A DNA stretch of 23,946 bases from JABSSA01 sp039984715 (GCA_039984715.1 JBDWUA010000022.1:1-23946); one strand, 5' to 3'. Counted from the stretch's first letter, positions 1-8,285 are shown. Made by a program: numbers and translations. The notes: generated by a model not told the origin, from the sequence alone.

Positions 1-436
1 CCAAATCCCACGCGCCATTGGCGACATAAGATGAGAACACCAAAATCGAAATGCCAAGCACAATGCCCGGAATGACGAGTGGCAAAATCATTAGAATATA
101 CAGCGCGCTTTTTCCGCGAAAATCGTATCGGTTGAACAAAAACGCATTTGTCGTCCCAACCGCGACGGCCAACATCGACACGCAGACGCCAACCAGAACG
201 GACGTTCCAATCGCGCTTAAGATGGAGCGTTCATGAAAGACGCCGATCTGGGGGCTTTCGTCACCAAAGAACCAATCCAACGTAAAGCCCTTCCAAGGCA
301 GGGATGGGAACTGGCTGTCATTGAAGGCGAACACCACAACAACGGCCAATGGCAAAGCAAGGTAAAGGAAAAACACCACGATATAGGCGTTGTAAATCCA
401 ATCGATAGTTCGATTGCGAGGAATGGTAGGTATCAT
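1..436 (-). CDS. Pot-type ABC transporter permease 2 (PotC-like), partial
   Basis: The gene runs off the left edge; 145 N-terminal residues are visible. My translation starts at the ATG at 436, beginning MIPTIPRNRTIDWIYNAY, followed by a first membrane segment rich in V, F and L. Later segments include one around AIGTSVLVGVCVSMLAVAVG and one around ILMILPLVIPGIVLGISIL. This pattern matches inner-membrane permeases of the PotC/spermidine-putrescine class, in which two different permeases form the channel. The start lies 3 bp after the stop of the first permease gene, so the two are almost certainly co-translated. The conserved EAA loop is outside the window. The family assignment is firm at the level of a Pot-type importer permease, but the substrate cannot be read from it. 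Confidence 0.85.
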   Translation of the reverse strand, partial: MIPTIPRNRTIDWIYNAYIVVFFLYLALPLAVVVVFAFNDSQFPSLPWKGFTLDWFFGDESPQIGVFHERSILSAIGTSVLVGVCVSMLAVAVGTTNAFLFNRYDFRGKSALYILMILPLVIPGIVLGISILVFSSYVANGAWDL

Positions 437-439
437 GGC

Positions 440-1297
440 TTAACCCATCGTTTTTTCAAGCGTCTGCCCCGACAGGCGCAGAGCCGCCCAGACAATCACG
501 GATGACAGGAACAACAACAGAAAGGCGAACGCCGCCCCAAGTTCCCAATTAAAGCGCACAATAAACTGGGAATAGACCAATTCGGTGAACCACAGGCTTT
601 CCTTACCGCCAAGCATGATCGGTGTTAGATAATTCCCCAACGACAGCATGAACACGACGATACAGCCCGATACAATGCCCGGCATTGCATGGGGAATGAC
701 GATTTCGCGCAAGATCGAGGGGGTCGTTCCGCCCAAATCATAGCTCGCCTCGATCACTGAATCGTCCAAACTGTCCAACGTACTGACAAGCGGGACAACC
801 ATGAACAACATCGACGTGTAAACAAGGCCGACCATAATCGCGACATCGTTGTAAAGCATTTCGACCGGCCCGGCGACCAAACCCGCCCATTGAAGAAACG
901 AAGACAACACACCCGTTTCGCGCAACAAAATCATCCATCCAAACGTGCGGACAAGTTCAGACACCCAAAACGGAACCAAACACATAAGAAACAGGACCGA
1001 TTTCTTGCGACCACGCGCCATTTTCGCGATGTAGTAGGCCACTGGAAACCCGATCAAAAGGGTCAACATCGTTGCGAGCACGGACATCACAGCCGTCCGC
1101 AAAAATGTCATCAAATACAAGGGTTCTTCGATAAACGTGCGGTAATTGGCCCAGCTTGTTTCGTATTGTCGTACGCCGACACGCTCTTGGAATGACAACA
1201 TGGCCAGATTGATGTGGGGGATCACGATCAACAAGATCAGCCACAATGCGAGCGGGGCCAACAGCAGATAAAATCCAAAATTGCGATAGGCCGGCAT
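440..1297 (-). CDS. Pot-type ABC transporter permease 1 (PotB-like)
   Basis: This is an inner-membrane permease of about 285 residues, the usual PotB length. An N-terminal membrane segment (FGFYLLLAPLALWLILLIVI) is followed by the typical periplasmic stretch with NYRTFIEEPLYL, then several further helices. The EAA-type loop that docks on the ATPase is visible at about residues 185-205 (IEASYDLGGTTPSILREIVI). The gene overlaps the end of the ATPase gene: ATG at 1297 shares a base with its TGA stop, and a GTG at 1300 one codon earlier is an equally possible start. An AAAGGG ribosome site lies 8 bases before the ATG. It pairs with the second permease, whose gene begins 3 bp downstream. The substrate is not determined by sequence. 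Confidence 0.9.
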   Translation of the reverse strand: MPAYRNFGFYLLLAPLALWLILLIVIPHINLAMLSFQERVGVRQYETSWANYRTFIEEPLYLMTFLRTAVMSVLATMLTLLIGFPVAYYIAKMARGRKKSVLFLMCLVPFWVSELVRTFGWMILLRETGVLSSFLQWAGLVAGPVEMLYNDVAIMVGLVYTSMLFMVVPLVSTLDSLDDSVIEASYDLGGTTPSILREIVIPHAMPGIVSGCIVVFMLSLGNYLTPIMLGGKESLWFTELVYSQFIVRFNWELGAAFAFLLLFLSSVIVWAALRLSGQTLEKTMG

Positions 1298-2400
1298 CAC
1301 TTTGCCCTTTCAAGGAATGCGACGCTTTGGTCTTGAGACCAACCAACATGGGCAACGTCGCCCTGCGCCCATGTGCTGACGCCGCCCGCTTGGGGCATCG
1401 TCACTTCGATAATGTCACCACCGCCATCAGGGCGAACCAGCAAACGGCTTGCGGCACCGTTGAACAATATCTGTTCTATCTTACCTGACAGTACATTGTC
1501 GCTGTCTGCGAATTCCTTTGGGTCTTGGCTGACCAAGATCGCCTCTGGCCGAACGTAGACGACGGCGTCTTTACCCTCAATCAAGTCATCATCAGTCGTT
1601 GCGGCACGCACCAATGCGCCATTGGCGGCTTGAATTTCAACGTGTTGATCAATACGGCGCACGACTTTGCCAAGCCAACGATTACTATCGCCAACAAAAC
1701 CCGCAACGAAAGCTGTCTTTGGATTGTGGTACAATTCTTGTGCACTGGCCACTTGTTCAAAACGACCCGCATTCATCACGGCAATATTGTCAGACATGAC
1801 CAAAGCTTCACTTTGGTCATGGGTGATATACAAAAATGTCGTGTCAAAAGCCGCCTGAAGCGTCTTCAATTCGATCTTCATCTGCTCGCGTAATTTTAAG
1901 TCCAACGCGCCAAGGGGCTCATCCAGCAACAACACATCCGGTTCCAGAACCATACAGCGGGCAATGGCCACACGTTGTTTTTGACCGCCGGAAAGTTCAT
2001 CTACCTTGCGCTGACCAATTCCGGGCAGACCGATGCGGTCAAGGGCTTCGTCAACTTTGCGATCAATCAGCGACTTATCCATGCGACGACGGCGCAGACC
2101 ATAACCAATGTTTTCGGCAATGTTCATCATCGGGAACAACGCCAAATGTTGGAACACCATATTCACAGGTCGTTTGTTGGGCGGCACGTTAAGAACCGAA
2201 TTTCCCTTGATCTGAATGTCACCTGACGTGGGTTCCTGAAACCCAGCAATCATGCGCATGATCGTTGTTTTCCCACAACCTGAGGGGCCGAGGATGGAAA
2301 AGAATGAACCCGCGGGAACATCAAAGCTAACTTCATTTACGGCAACGAGATCCTCGTACTTTTTGGTCAGGTCGGTGCATTTGAGATCAGGCGAAGCCAT
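1297..2400 (-). CDS. Pot-type ABC transporter ATP-binding protein (PotA-like)
   Basis: This is the cytoplasmic ATPase that drives the importer, 367 residues. Walker A is GPSGCGKTT at about residues 38-46, the Q-loop is VFQHLALFP near 82-90, the ABC signature is LSGGQ at 136-140, and Walker B is VLLLDEP at about 156-162. The switch histidine sits in LYITHDQSEAL. The last 120 or so residues form the regulatory TOBE-type region usual for PotA, FbpC and UgpC. The start has a clear ribosome site (AAAGGAAA, about 7 bases before ATG). A perfect hairpin lies just upstream, between this gene and the binding-protein gene. All catalytic motifs are intact, so the protein should be functional. PotA-like ATPases serve many substrates, so polyamine transport should not be assumed. 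Confidence 0.93.
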   Translation of the reverse strand: MASPDLKCTDLTKKYEDLVAVNEVSFDVPAGSFFSILGPSGCGKTTIMRMIAGFQEPTSGDIQIKGNSVLNVPPNKRPVNMVFQHLALFPMMNIAENIGYGLRRRRMDKSLIDRKVDEALDRIGLPGIGQRKVDELSGGQKQRVAIARCMVLEPDVLLLDEPLGALDLKLREQMKIELKTLQAAFDTTFLYITHDQSEALVMSDNIAVMNAGRFEQVASAQELYHNPKTAFVAGFVGDSNRWLGKVVRRIDQHVEIQAANGALVRAATTDDDLIEGKDAVVYVRPEAILVSQDPKEFADSDNVLSGKIEQILFNGAASRLLVRPDGGGDIIEVTMPQAGGVSTWAQGDVAHVGWSQDQSVAFLERAK

Positions 2401-2420
2401 AGTCTTTCCTTTATAAGTGA

Positions 2421-2446
2421 TGGCCCCACAAACGGATGTGGGGCCA
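2421..2446 (-). promoter_or_regulatory. Perfect intercistronic hairpin between binding-protein and ATPase genes
   Basis: The arms TGGCCCCACA (2421-2430) and TGTGGGGCCA (2437-2446) are exact reverse complements with a 6-base loop. It lies 12 bases after the stop of the binding-protein gene and 20 bases before the ATPase start. On the minus strand it is followed by TCACTTATAAAGG, not a run of T, so it is a poor full terminator. Stem-loops here commonly protect the upstream message or cause partial termination, giving more binding protein than membrane components. That role is inferred. Confidence 0.8.
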
Positions 2447-2458
2447 TTTCTTTGTTTA

Positions 2459-3523
2459 TTAGTTGGCTGCGTTTACGCGATCCAAAACACTACCTTCGAT
2501 GGCTTCCAAGCCGGCAGGCACTGGTGGGTACCAACGAATGTTATCGATTGCTTCTTGTGGGAAGCTGGCCTGATAACGCGCTTTCAATTCGTCAGATGCA
2601 AATGCGTCTGCGCCTTGGGATGCAGTAAAGTTACCAGCCTGCGCCGTAATCATCGCCGCAATTTCTGGGCGCATCACGAAATTGATCCACGCATAAGCCG
2701 CTTCATCAGATTGACCACGTGCAGGAAGAACGAATGTATCGATCCAACCAAGCGCACCAGATGCGGGTGCCACAAATGTTACGTTTTCCATTTCGCTGTT
2801 CAATTTCCAGCCGCCTGTGTCCCACGCCATAGACGCGACAACTTCGCCCGAACGGATGAGGTTCATCAATTCGTCGCCGCCGCCCCAGTATGTTTTCACA
2901 TTCGGTTTGCAGTCGATCAACTTTTGTTCAACTTTCCCCATGATTTCCGTGTATGCGGCTTCGTCGCCGTAGGCGGCAAACGGATCAAGGCCCATCGAAA
3001 AGGCGAAACCAATCAACGTCGGGCGACGCAGACGATAAGATACACGACCAGAAAATTCTTCTGAACACAGATCGGTATAATCGGCGACAGCGCCCGCAAT
3101 CTCGGTATCCACCACCAGACCGGACGTTCCCCAAACATGTGGAACACCGTAAACTTCGCCGTCGACGGTCGTGTTTTCTTGCGTCGCGGACAACATCGAT
3201 GCGATGAACTGGCCGCCATCGATCTGGGACAGGTCAATCGGCTTATAGATGCCGAATTCCGCCTGTGGTCCCGCAATCCGGTCTTGGCTTGGTTGCGCCA
3301 AGTCAAAGCCGCCACCGCCTGTTGCGCGCAGCTTGGCAATCATTTCTTCGTTGTTGGATGGCGTCACTTCGACAGTGTGCCCTGTCTCAGCTTCGAATAG
3401 CTCGACAACGTCTTCGGGCGCATATCCACCCCATGTCAAAAGACGCAGGTTATCTGCTTGGGCCATTTGACCGGCTGCTAAAGCAACCACAATCGCGGTT
3501 GCTGCTGTTGTTGAAATTTTCAT
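2459..3523 (-). CDS. Periplasmic binding protein of Pot-type ABC importer (PotD-like)
   Basis: This is a 354-residue exported solute-binding protein. The N-terminus (MKISTTAATAIVVALAAG, cleavage likely after QMAQA) is a classic Sec signal peptide without a lipobox. The mature protein starts DNLRLLTWGGYAPEDVVELF, the standard opening of the PotD/iron/phosphonate-type binding proteins (bacterial SBP type 1/8 folds). Later motifs include PHVWGTSGLVVDT and MAWDTGGW, which in this family line the ligand cleft. A good ribosome site (GAGGA, 8 bases) precedes ATG 3523. It heads the ABC genes, and the 86-bp gap upstream (3524-3609) could hold an internal promoter. PotD relatives bind polyamines, aminoethylphosphonate, betaines and others. 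The GDPD and phosphate-transporter neighbours favour a phosphorus-containing ligand, but this is inference. Confidence 0.9.
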   Translation of the reverse strand: MKISTTAATAIVVALAAGQMAQADNLRLLTWGGYAPEDVVELFEAETGHTVEVTPSNNEEMIAKLRATGGGGFDLAQPSQDRIAGPQAEFGIYKPIDLSQIDGGQFIASMLSATQENTTVDGEVYGVPHVWGTSGLVVDTEIAGAVADYTDLCSEEFSGRVSYRLRRPTLIGFAFSMGLDPFAAYGDEAAYTEIMGKVEQKLIDCKPNVKTYWGGGDELMNLIRSGEVVASMAWDTGGWKLNSEMENVTFVAPASGALGWIDTFVLPARGQSDEAAYAWINFVMRPEIAAMITAQAGNFTASQGADAFASDELKARYQASFPQEAIDNIRWYPPVPAGLEAIEGSVLDRVNAAN

Positions 3524-3609
3524 GTTCAGTCCTCTGTCTGTTGGTTTTCAGTTTCGTGTAAAAGGCTCTGCACCTCTTTTCGGTTGTGCGTTCTTTGCGG
3601 CACTTTCTG

Positions 3610-5271
3610 TCACGCGACCAATCTGCTCTCTAGAAAGGCCCCGGTTTGCTGAAGTAACGGGTAGGCAGTCATCGCAAAGGACGTGTTTACGGCCTTCAAC
3701 ACTTGCAACGTGTCTAGGTGGACGTCGCTTGTTTCCAGTGTTTCAGATGCCTGATTTTGCAGCTGTTCCAGATGGCAACGACGCAATCGTTTTTCGGTCT
3801 CACGGAACTGCGTTTTGCGTTCAATCAATGATCTGGCCGCGTCCGGGCTTTGGGTCATGAGAACGTTAATCCCCAACTGCACATTTTGCAGCACTTGGTC
3901 GTACATGTCCTCGATCTCAATGTGCCCGACTTTTGAAAAAGTTAGGTTCTCTGTGTGAATCTGATGCGACAGGCGCACCAACTTTTCAGAGATGACATCA
4001 GCACCAGATGCCAGATGAATAGCGGCCTCGACCAAGTCATGGCCTTTCTGGATTGCGTCATCGCCTATTTCAGATTGATCGAGACGCGCGAGGTAGAACT
4101 TGAGATTGCGCACTGATGCGCGCACCAATTTATGATCGTTGCGCACGGATTTCGCGGCCCCCTCATCGTAGGTGCGATACAGTCGCATCGCATCCGATAA
4201 CATCACCTCGACCCGTTCGCCGATATGCATCAATTCGCGCGCTGCTAAATCGAGGGCACGGCTGGGGGTTGTTTGGGCGCTCGGATCCAACAAACCTGCC
4301 ACTTGACGCTGCGATGTTGTTGGCGCTGGTTTCCTTAAAATGGCCGACGCCAGCGCCAACAAAACGGATGAGAATGGCAAACCAATGCAAAGGACAAAGA
4401 CATTGAACACAAGGTGCAGGTTCAGCGCCTGTTGCGCACCTGTCGTGCCAAGCCAGTCTAGCGACGACCCCGACAAGTACTGCAAAGGGATGACACAAAG
4501 GGCTGCACAGCCGCCACGCCAGATCAGATTGGCCAACACCACACGCCGCACTTCAATTTCGGCGCCAAGTGTCAGGGCGAATGCAATGAATGCCCCGCCG
4601 AGGTTTGCACCAAGCACCATCGACATTGCCGCCTCTGTGGGGAGTATCCCTTGTGCGGCAAGCGTGACCCAAAGAAGAATAGCCGCTAAACTGGAATGCA
4701 TCAGCCAGGCCAATACAGCCGAAACCATGAAGGCCAGCGCCAAGTTTTGCGCAAAGTATCCGAACACCGCCAGCGCGACATCGAGTTCGACAAGAGCTTT
4801 ACTGGTCGCCAAAATCATGCCCAGCGACACAAGGATCAAGGCAAGCCCGATTACAATCTGTCCACAATGGCGCGACCTGCTTCCTGTCGCACGTAGGAAC
4901 AAAAGACATCCAACCAATAACAGCACCGACATCAATATGTTTGACTTAACAACAAGGACTTGCGCGACCAGCGCAGACCCAACGTCAGCCCCGAGCAACA
5001 TCGCAAAAGCGGGTAATGTCGCAATTGAACTGCTCGACATAAAGCCCGCAACCAGCATCGCGACACCCGTCGCACTTTGCAAAAGAAATGCGGCAGCGCC
5101 ACCTGTGGCGGCTGCATGTATTCGGATGCCTGTCGACTTGCGTAACCAGCCGCGCATTTGTGTGCCGTAGGCGCGCTCAAACCCAGTCCGCACAAGCCGC
5201 ACGGACCAAACCAAAAGGCCTGCGGCACTTGCGATTGCAAGCGTGAATTCAAGGATGCTAAATTCAGCCAC
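3610..5271 (-). CDS. Na/Pi cotransporter-family protein with PhoU-like C-terminal domain
   Basis: This is a 553-residue membrane protein. The N-terminal 310 or so residues contain two inverted Na/Pi cotransporter repeats, with the diagnostic QSATG stretch (residues about 65-69), SSSSIA, LLGADVGSALVAQ and, in the second repeat, MVLGANLGGAFIAFA. The C-terminal 220 residues are soluble and helical, resembling PhoU. This architecture matches bacterial NptA/YjbB-type proteins; E. coli YjbB is reported to export phosphate. The start is GTG at 5271, with AAGGTGG upstream, and it overlaps the GDPD stop by 8 bp, so translation is coupled to the phosphodiesterase. In this setting it could remove or balance phosphate released by phosphodiester breakdown. 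The transport direction cannot be told from sequence. Confidence 0.9.
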   Translation of the reverse strand: MAEFSILEFTLAIASAAGLLVWSVRLVRTGFERAYGTQMRGWLRKSTGIRIHAAATGGAAAFLLQSATGVAMLVAGFMSSSSIATLPAFAMLLGADVGSALVAQVLVVKSNILMSVLLLVGCLLFLRATGSRSRHCGQIVIGLALILVSLGMILATSKALVELDVALAVFGYFAQNLALAFMVSAVLAWLMHSSLAAILLWVTLAAQGILPTEAAMSMVLGANLGGAFIAFALTLGAEIEVRRVVLANLIWRGGCAALCVIPLQYLSGSSLDWLGTTGAQQALNLHLVFNVFVLCIGLPFSSVLLALASAILRKPAPTTSQRQVAGLLDPSAQTTPSRALDLAARELMHIGERVEVMLSDAMRLYRTYDEGAAKSVRNDHKLVRASVRNLKFYLARLDQSEIGDDAIQKGHDLVEAAIHLASGADVISEKLVRLSHQIHTENLTFSKVGHIEIEDMYDQVLQNVQLGINVLMTQSPDAARSLIERKTQFRETEKRLRRCHLEQLQNQASETLETSDVHLDTLQVLKAVNTSFAMTAYPLLQQTGAFLESRLVA

Positions 5272-6223
5272 CCAAACCCACCTTTTCTAAGGGTAAACCA
5301 TCAGTACTGTGACCTTCGGGGCCAAAAACTTGGGTTGCCAAGGTTGGGTAATCGGTGATCAGACCGTCGACGCCCATGTCTGCCATGCGCTTCATATCGG
5401 CGGCCTTGTTGACGGTCCAAACATTTACCACCAGGCCCAGATCATGGGCGCGGGCCAAATCCTGGGCGGTCAAATCCTCAAAATAGGGTGCCCAGACAGA
5501 CCCGCCGATATCGGCAATCGCCTGTGGCAGGCTGTTATCGTGGTCGCGCAACCTAAGCCCATCCATCCATGCACTGCCGTCAATGATGTTGGGATCCATT
5601 GGCGCGTTTGGACGATCAAGATATGATAAATATCCGCGCGAGATGTCGGCGTTTATTGCCTTGGTCTCGCTCAGGACACGCCAGTCGAACGACGACACAA
5701 TCATCCGAGTGACCAGATCATATTTTTCGATCAGTGACACAACAGACTGTGCCAATTGGGCAGGGCCGTCGCCCCAATCAGATCGGTCCGCAAAAGACTT
5801 TATCTCAATGTTCAGCGTGAAATCATCAAGCGGCTTCAGCCACTGACAGACATCATCCAAAGAGGCAATCCGGGTCCCCTCGATGCTAACTTGCTGGGGA
5901 AAAGCGGCGGCCTGGGCGCTGCCCTCTCGCAACGCGCCAAAGTCAAGCATGCGAAGCTCACTGAAATTCGTATCGACAACCAATGTCGCGTTAGAGTTCA
6001 ACCATGCCCCGGCAGCGTCGCGTATCATGTCGGCGTCTAGGTTATGATCATGCCAAACAATCGTGACACCATCGGCAGAATTTTGGACATCGATCTCGGC
6101 TGCATTTACCCCCACGCCAAGCAGATGATCCAATCCCGTTAAGCTGTTTTCTGGAACTTCCCCACGCGCGCCACGATGCCCGTAAATCCGTGGCTTTGCA
6201 TTGCCCGCCGTCACCTTACGCAT
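5264..6223 (-). CDS. Glycerophosphodiester phosphodiesterase (GDPD family)
   Basis: This enzyme hydrolyses glycerophosphodiesters to glycerol-3-phosphate and an alcohol. The GDPD signature is clear: IYGHRGARGEVPENS near the N-terminus (catalytic His, PEN), then AEIDVQNSADG (metal-binding Glu/Asp) and VWHDHNLD (second catalytic His), and later LNIEIKS. The TIM-barrel end motif GLITDYP is near the C-terminus. I place the start at ATG 6223 (MRKVTAGNAKPRIYGHRG), giving 319 residues. The longer reading back to 6379 adds a Cys- and Trp-rich stretch unlike the family. With this start there is no signal peptide, so the enzyme is probably cytosolic. It is the first gene of the minus-strand block and is divergent from a LysR gene, its likely regulator. 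Confidence 0.9.
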   Translation of the reverse strand: MRKVTAGNAKPRIYGHRGARGEVPENSLTGLDHLLGVGVNAAEIDVQNSADGVTIVWHDHNLDADMIRDAAGAWLNSNATLVVDTNFSELRMLDFGALREGSAQAAAFPQQVSIEGTRIASLDDVCQWLKPLDDFTLNIEIKSFADRSDWGDGPAQLAQSVVSLIEKYDLVTRMIVSSFDWRVLSETKAINADISRGYLSYLDRPNAPMDPNIIDGSAWMDGLRLRDHDNSLPQAIADIGGSVWAPYFEDLTAQDLARAHDLGLVVNVWTVNKAADMKRMADMGVDGLITDYPTLATQVFGPEGHSTDGLPLEKVGLGG

Positions 6224-6391
6224 TGCGCGCACCCCGCAACAAATGGGCAAGACCCGAATGAACAAGAGCGCCCCAGTGAGCGACCAGCGCAGTCTGCTTA
6301 TGTTGACGCAACAATGTAATCCCGAGTCCCCCCAAGTCCTTAGTGCCCCATACGTTACGGGTAGAAGTATATAATACAAGCATCTTTTTTA

Positions 6392-6419
6392 TTACATTTG
6401 TATAACTTAATGGTATACT
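6392..6419 (+). promoter_or_regulatory. Candidate sigma70-type promoter for the LysR gene
   Basis: A -35-like TTACAT (6392-6397) and a -10-like TATACT (6414-6419) are separated by 16 bases in a markedly AT-rich stretch (about 6365-6420). The ATG of the LysR gene lies 38 bases further, with AGGA at 6446-6449 as ribosome site. The same AT-rich block must also hold the opposing promoter for the GDPD block, so the LysR protein probably binds here. This was read by eye; no transcript evidence. Confidence 0.45.
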
Positions 6420-6456
6420 ACGTCTCACAATCACCCAATCTATTCAGGACAGATGA

Positions 6457-7365
6457 ATGCGAGAACCACTGCGACTTAGACAACTTGAAGCCCTCCACGC
6501 GATCTCCCAGAAAGGGACAGTGTCGCGCGCAGCCGAAGAACTGGGTATTTCCCAACCCGCGACAAGTCGCCTGCTCGCGAGCCTCGCGGCGGAGCTTGGG
6601 TTTACGTTGTACCATCGCAAAGGTGGGCGGTTGATCCTGACCCAAGAGGCTCGGTACCTGCTACCGGAGATCAAGCGAGTCCTTGATTCCATGCAATATA
6701 TTTCCGAGATGGGCCGCGATATACCACTTCGCCAAGCCGGACATGTACGTATTGCTTGCCTGCCTGGATTTGCGACAAGCCATTTGCCCGAACTGGTTTC
6801 GAAGTTCCTCAAAAACCGCGCTGACGTCACTGTCACAATAGAACCCGACCGCCCAGAACGCATTCTGGAGTGGATCATTGGCGAGCAATACGATTGTGGC
6901 ATCACCGAAGGTTTCGAAGAACACCCTGCGGTGGAAAGTCGGATGATTGCCGTCCGATCCGTTTGCATCTTCCCCAAGGGGCACCGGTTGGAAGCCCTCA
7001 AAGAAATTAAACCTTCTGACTTGGTCGGTGAGAAAATGATACATGACCGCAAGGACAGCCCGTTTTACCGTGCTGTTGTGGACGCATTTGCATCGACTGG
7101 TGAATCCTTCAAACCCTTAGTCGAAACGCGCCAATTCACTTGCGCATGTGAGCTAGTCAGCTACGGCACGGGCGTGTCTATCGTCAGTGAACTGGATGCG
7201 CGAAGCTATCAAGCGCGCGACGTGTCCTTTCGTCCATTCCTACCAAACGTACCCCATCACTTGTCCCTGTTGCGACCGATTCACAAGCCACCCTCGATGT
7301 TGACGTTGGAATTTCTGTCATTGTTCGAAGAGAGCCTGTCGGAGTTTCGAACAAACCCGAGCTGA
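6457..7365 (+). CDS. LysR-family transcriptional regulator
   Basis: 302 residues, the usual LysR length. The N-terminal winged helix-turn-helix is plain: LRLRQLEALHAISQKGTVSRAAEELGISQPATSRLLASLAAELG occupies residues about 4-50 in three familiar pieces. The rest is a two-lobed periplasmic-binding-like effector domain (for example GHVRIACLPGFATSHLPELV and CELVSYGTGVSIVSELDA). The start has AGGA 7 bases upstream. It is divergent from the GDPD/phosphate/ABC block, and 233 bp separate the two starts. LysR proteins typically regulate the divergent neighbour and bind a pathway metabolite, so control of this block is the natural inference. An IS6-family element begins about 100 bp downstream. Confidence 0.92.
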   Translation: MREPLRLRQLEALHAISQKGTVSRAAEELGISQPATSRLLASLAAELGFTLYHRKGGRLILTQEARYLLPEIKRVLDSMQYISEMGRDIPLRQAGHVRIACLPGFATSHLPELVSKFLKNRADVTVTIEPDRPERILEWIIGEQYDCGITEGFEEHPAVESRMIAVRSVCIFPKGHRLEALKEIKPSDLVGEKMIHDRKDSPFYRAVVDAFASTGESFKPLVETRQFTCACELVSYGTGVSIVSELDARSYQARDVSFRPFLPNVPHHLSLLRPIHKPPSMLTLEFLSLFEESLSEFRTNPS

Positions 7366-7462
7366 TAGTGGCTTCAAAACACAAAATTAGATACCGTCGG
7401 GTCAGGGATAAACTTGCAGCGGCACCACTTCGAATGCCAAAATAGACCGCCAAGAGAGGCGT

Positions 7463-7481
7463 GGGTATTGCCAAGTTGTTT
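7463..7481 (+). repeat. Left terminal inverted repeat of the IS6-family element
   Basis: GGGTATTGCCAAGTTGTTT pairs with the right end with one mismatch (G/T at position 8). It lies 29 bp before the transposase start. Confidence 0.8.
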
Positions 7482-7510
7482 GGTTGAGTGACCTTGTCTA
7501 GACGGGCTCT

Positions 7511-8221
7511 ATGAATATTCCAGCTGATTTGCCGCGCCTGAAAGGTTTCCGTTATCCGCGCGAGGTGATTGCCTACGCAGTCTGGGTGTACCACCAGTTT
7601 ATTCTGAGTACGGCGGATGTTGAGGATCTGCTTGCAGAACGTGGTGTCATCGTGACGCGCGAGACGGTTCGACTTTGGGTCAATCGATTTGGGCGTCGCT
7701 TCGCCAACTGCATCCGGCGCGACCGACCGGCCCCAAATGACAAGTGGCATTTAGATGAAGTTGTGATCACGATCCGAGGCGTGAAACATTGGCTGTGGCG
7801 CGCCATTGATGCGAAGGGCGATACGCTTGATATCTTGGTGCAAACACGCCGAAACGCGAAAGCAGCACGACGGTTCTTCGCGAAACTGACAGTGCGGTTC
7901 GGCCACTCTCGCGTTGCCAAAACTGATAAACCTCGCAGTTATATCAAGCCGATCCGGCAACTGTCCCCGGATACAGATCATCGTGCCCACAAAGGACTGA
8001 ACAACGCGATTGAGGTCTCACACAGACCAACCCGAAAGCGTGAAAAGATATTTGGCAAGTTCAAATCGATACAACATGCACAAAGGTTTCTATCGGCTCA
8101 TGATCCGATTAACTTGATCTTCCGCCCACGAGTTTATCAACTCACCTCAACCTCATATCGCCACGCTCGTGCCGATGCCTTCAGCTTATGGCGCGATTAC
8201 ACCGCTGAAATGGCAGTATAA
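7511..8221 (+). CDS. IS6-family transposase
   Basis: 236 residues, the usual IS6 length, with no frame break. An N-terminal helix-turn-helix region (RYPREVIAYAVWVYHQF and GVIVTRETVRLWVNRFG) is followed by the DDE catalytic core. The first Asp is in KWHLDEVVI, the second in WRAIDAKGDTLDILV, and the Glu in NNAIEVSHRPTRKRE. The KAARRFFAKL helix lies between the second and third catalytic residues, as in relatives. The YRYPREVI-like opening and the NN..E..H...R.RE block are strongly typical of the family. No good ribosome site is visible before ATG 7511, which is common for IS transposases. It is probably active unless the terminal repeat mismatch impairs movement. Confidence 0.93.
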   Translation: MNIPADLPRLKGFRYPREVIAYAVWVYHQFILSTADVEDLLAERGVIVTRETVRLWVNRFGRRFANCIRRDRPAPNDKWHLDEVVITIRGVKHWLWRAIDAKGDTLDILVQTRRNAKAARRFFAKLTVRFGHSRVAKTDKPRSYIKPIRQLSPDTDHRAHKGLNNAIEVSHRPTRKREKIFGKFKSIQHAQRFLSAHDPINLIFRPRVYQLTSTSYRHARADAFSLWRDYTAEMAV

Positions 8222-8253
8222 AGTTAACCGATAGTCAGACTTCGACCCGCGAT

Positions 8254-8272
8254 AAACAACTTGGAAATACCC
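8254..8272 (-). repeat. Right terminal inverted repeat of the IS6-family element
   Basis: AAACAACTTGGAAATACCC is the partner of the left end (18 of 19). It lies 32 bp after the transposase stop and only 13 bp before the dispersed repeat copy 1. Confidence 0.8.
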
Positions 8273-8285
8273 GCCTGACACTTCT

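Larger units (their letters stand above)
7463..8272 (+). mobile_element. IS6-family insertion sequence, about 810 bp, apparently complete
   Basis: The boundaries are set by terminal inverted repeats: GGGTATTGCCAAGTTGTTT (7463-7481) and the reverse complement of GGGTATTTCCAAGTTGTTT (8254-8272), 18 of 19 matching. The single transposase gene fills most of the interior. Length and gene content fit the IS6 family (roughly 0.7-0.9 kb, one DDE transposase). The 8 bases outside each end (AGAGGCGT on the left, GCCTGACA on the right) do not match, so no target duplication is seen. This could mean a deletion or cointegrate resolution next to the element. IS6 elements move by replicative transposition and often reshape neighbouring DNA. 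Confidence 0.85.

Noticed and set aside
4340..5170. A 276-codon plus-strand frame
   Set aside because: It lies antisense to the Na/Pi cotransporter gene and has an Ala/Thr/Arg-rich, motif-free composition typical of the shadow of a GC-rich gene.
6444..7052. A 202-codon minus-strand frame opposite the LysR gene
   Set aside because: It is Ser- and Arg-rich and low in complexity, with no family resemblance; the LysR gene on the other strand is certain.
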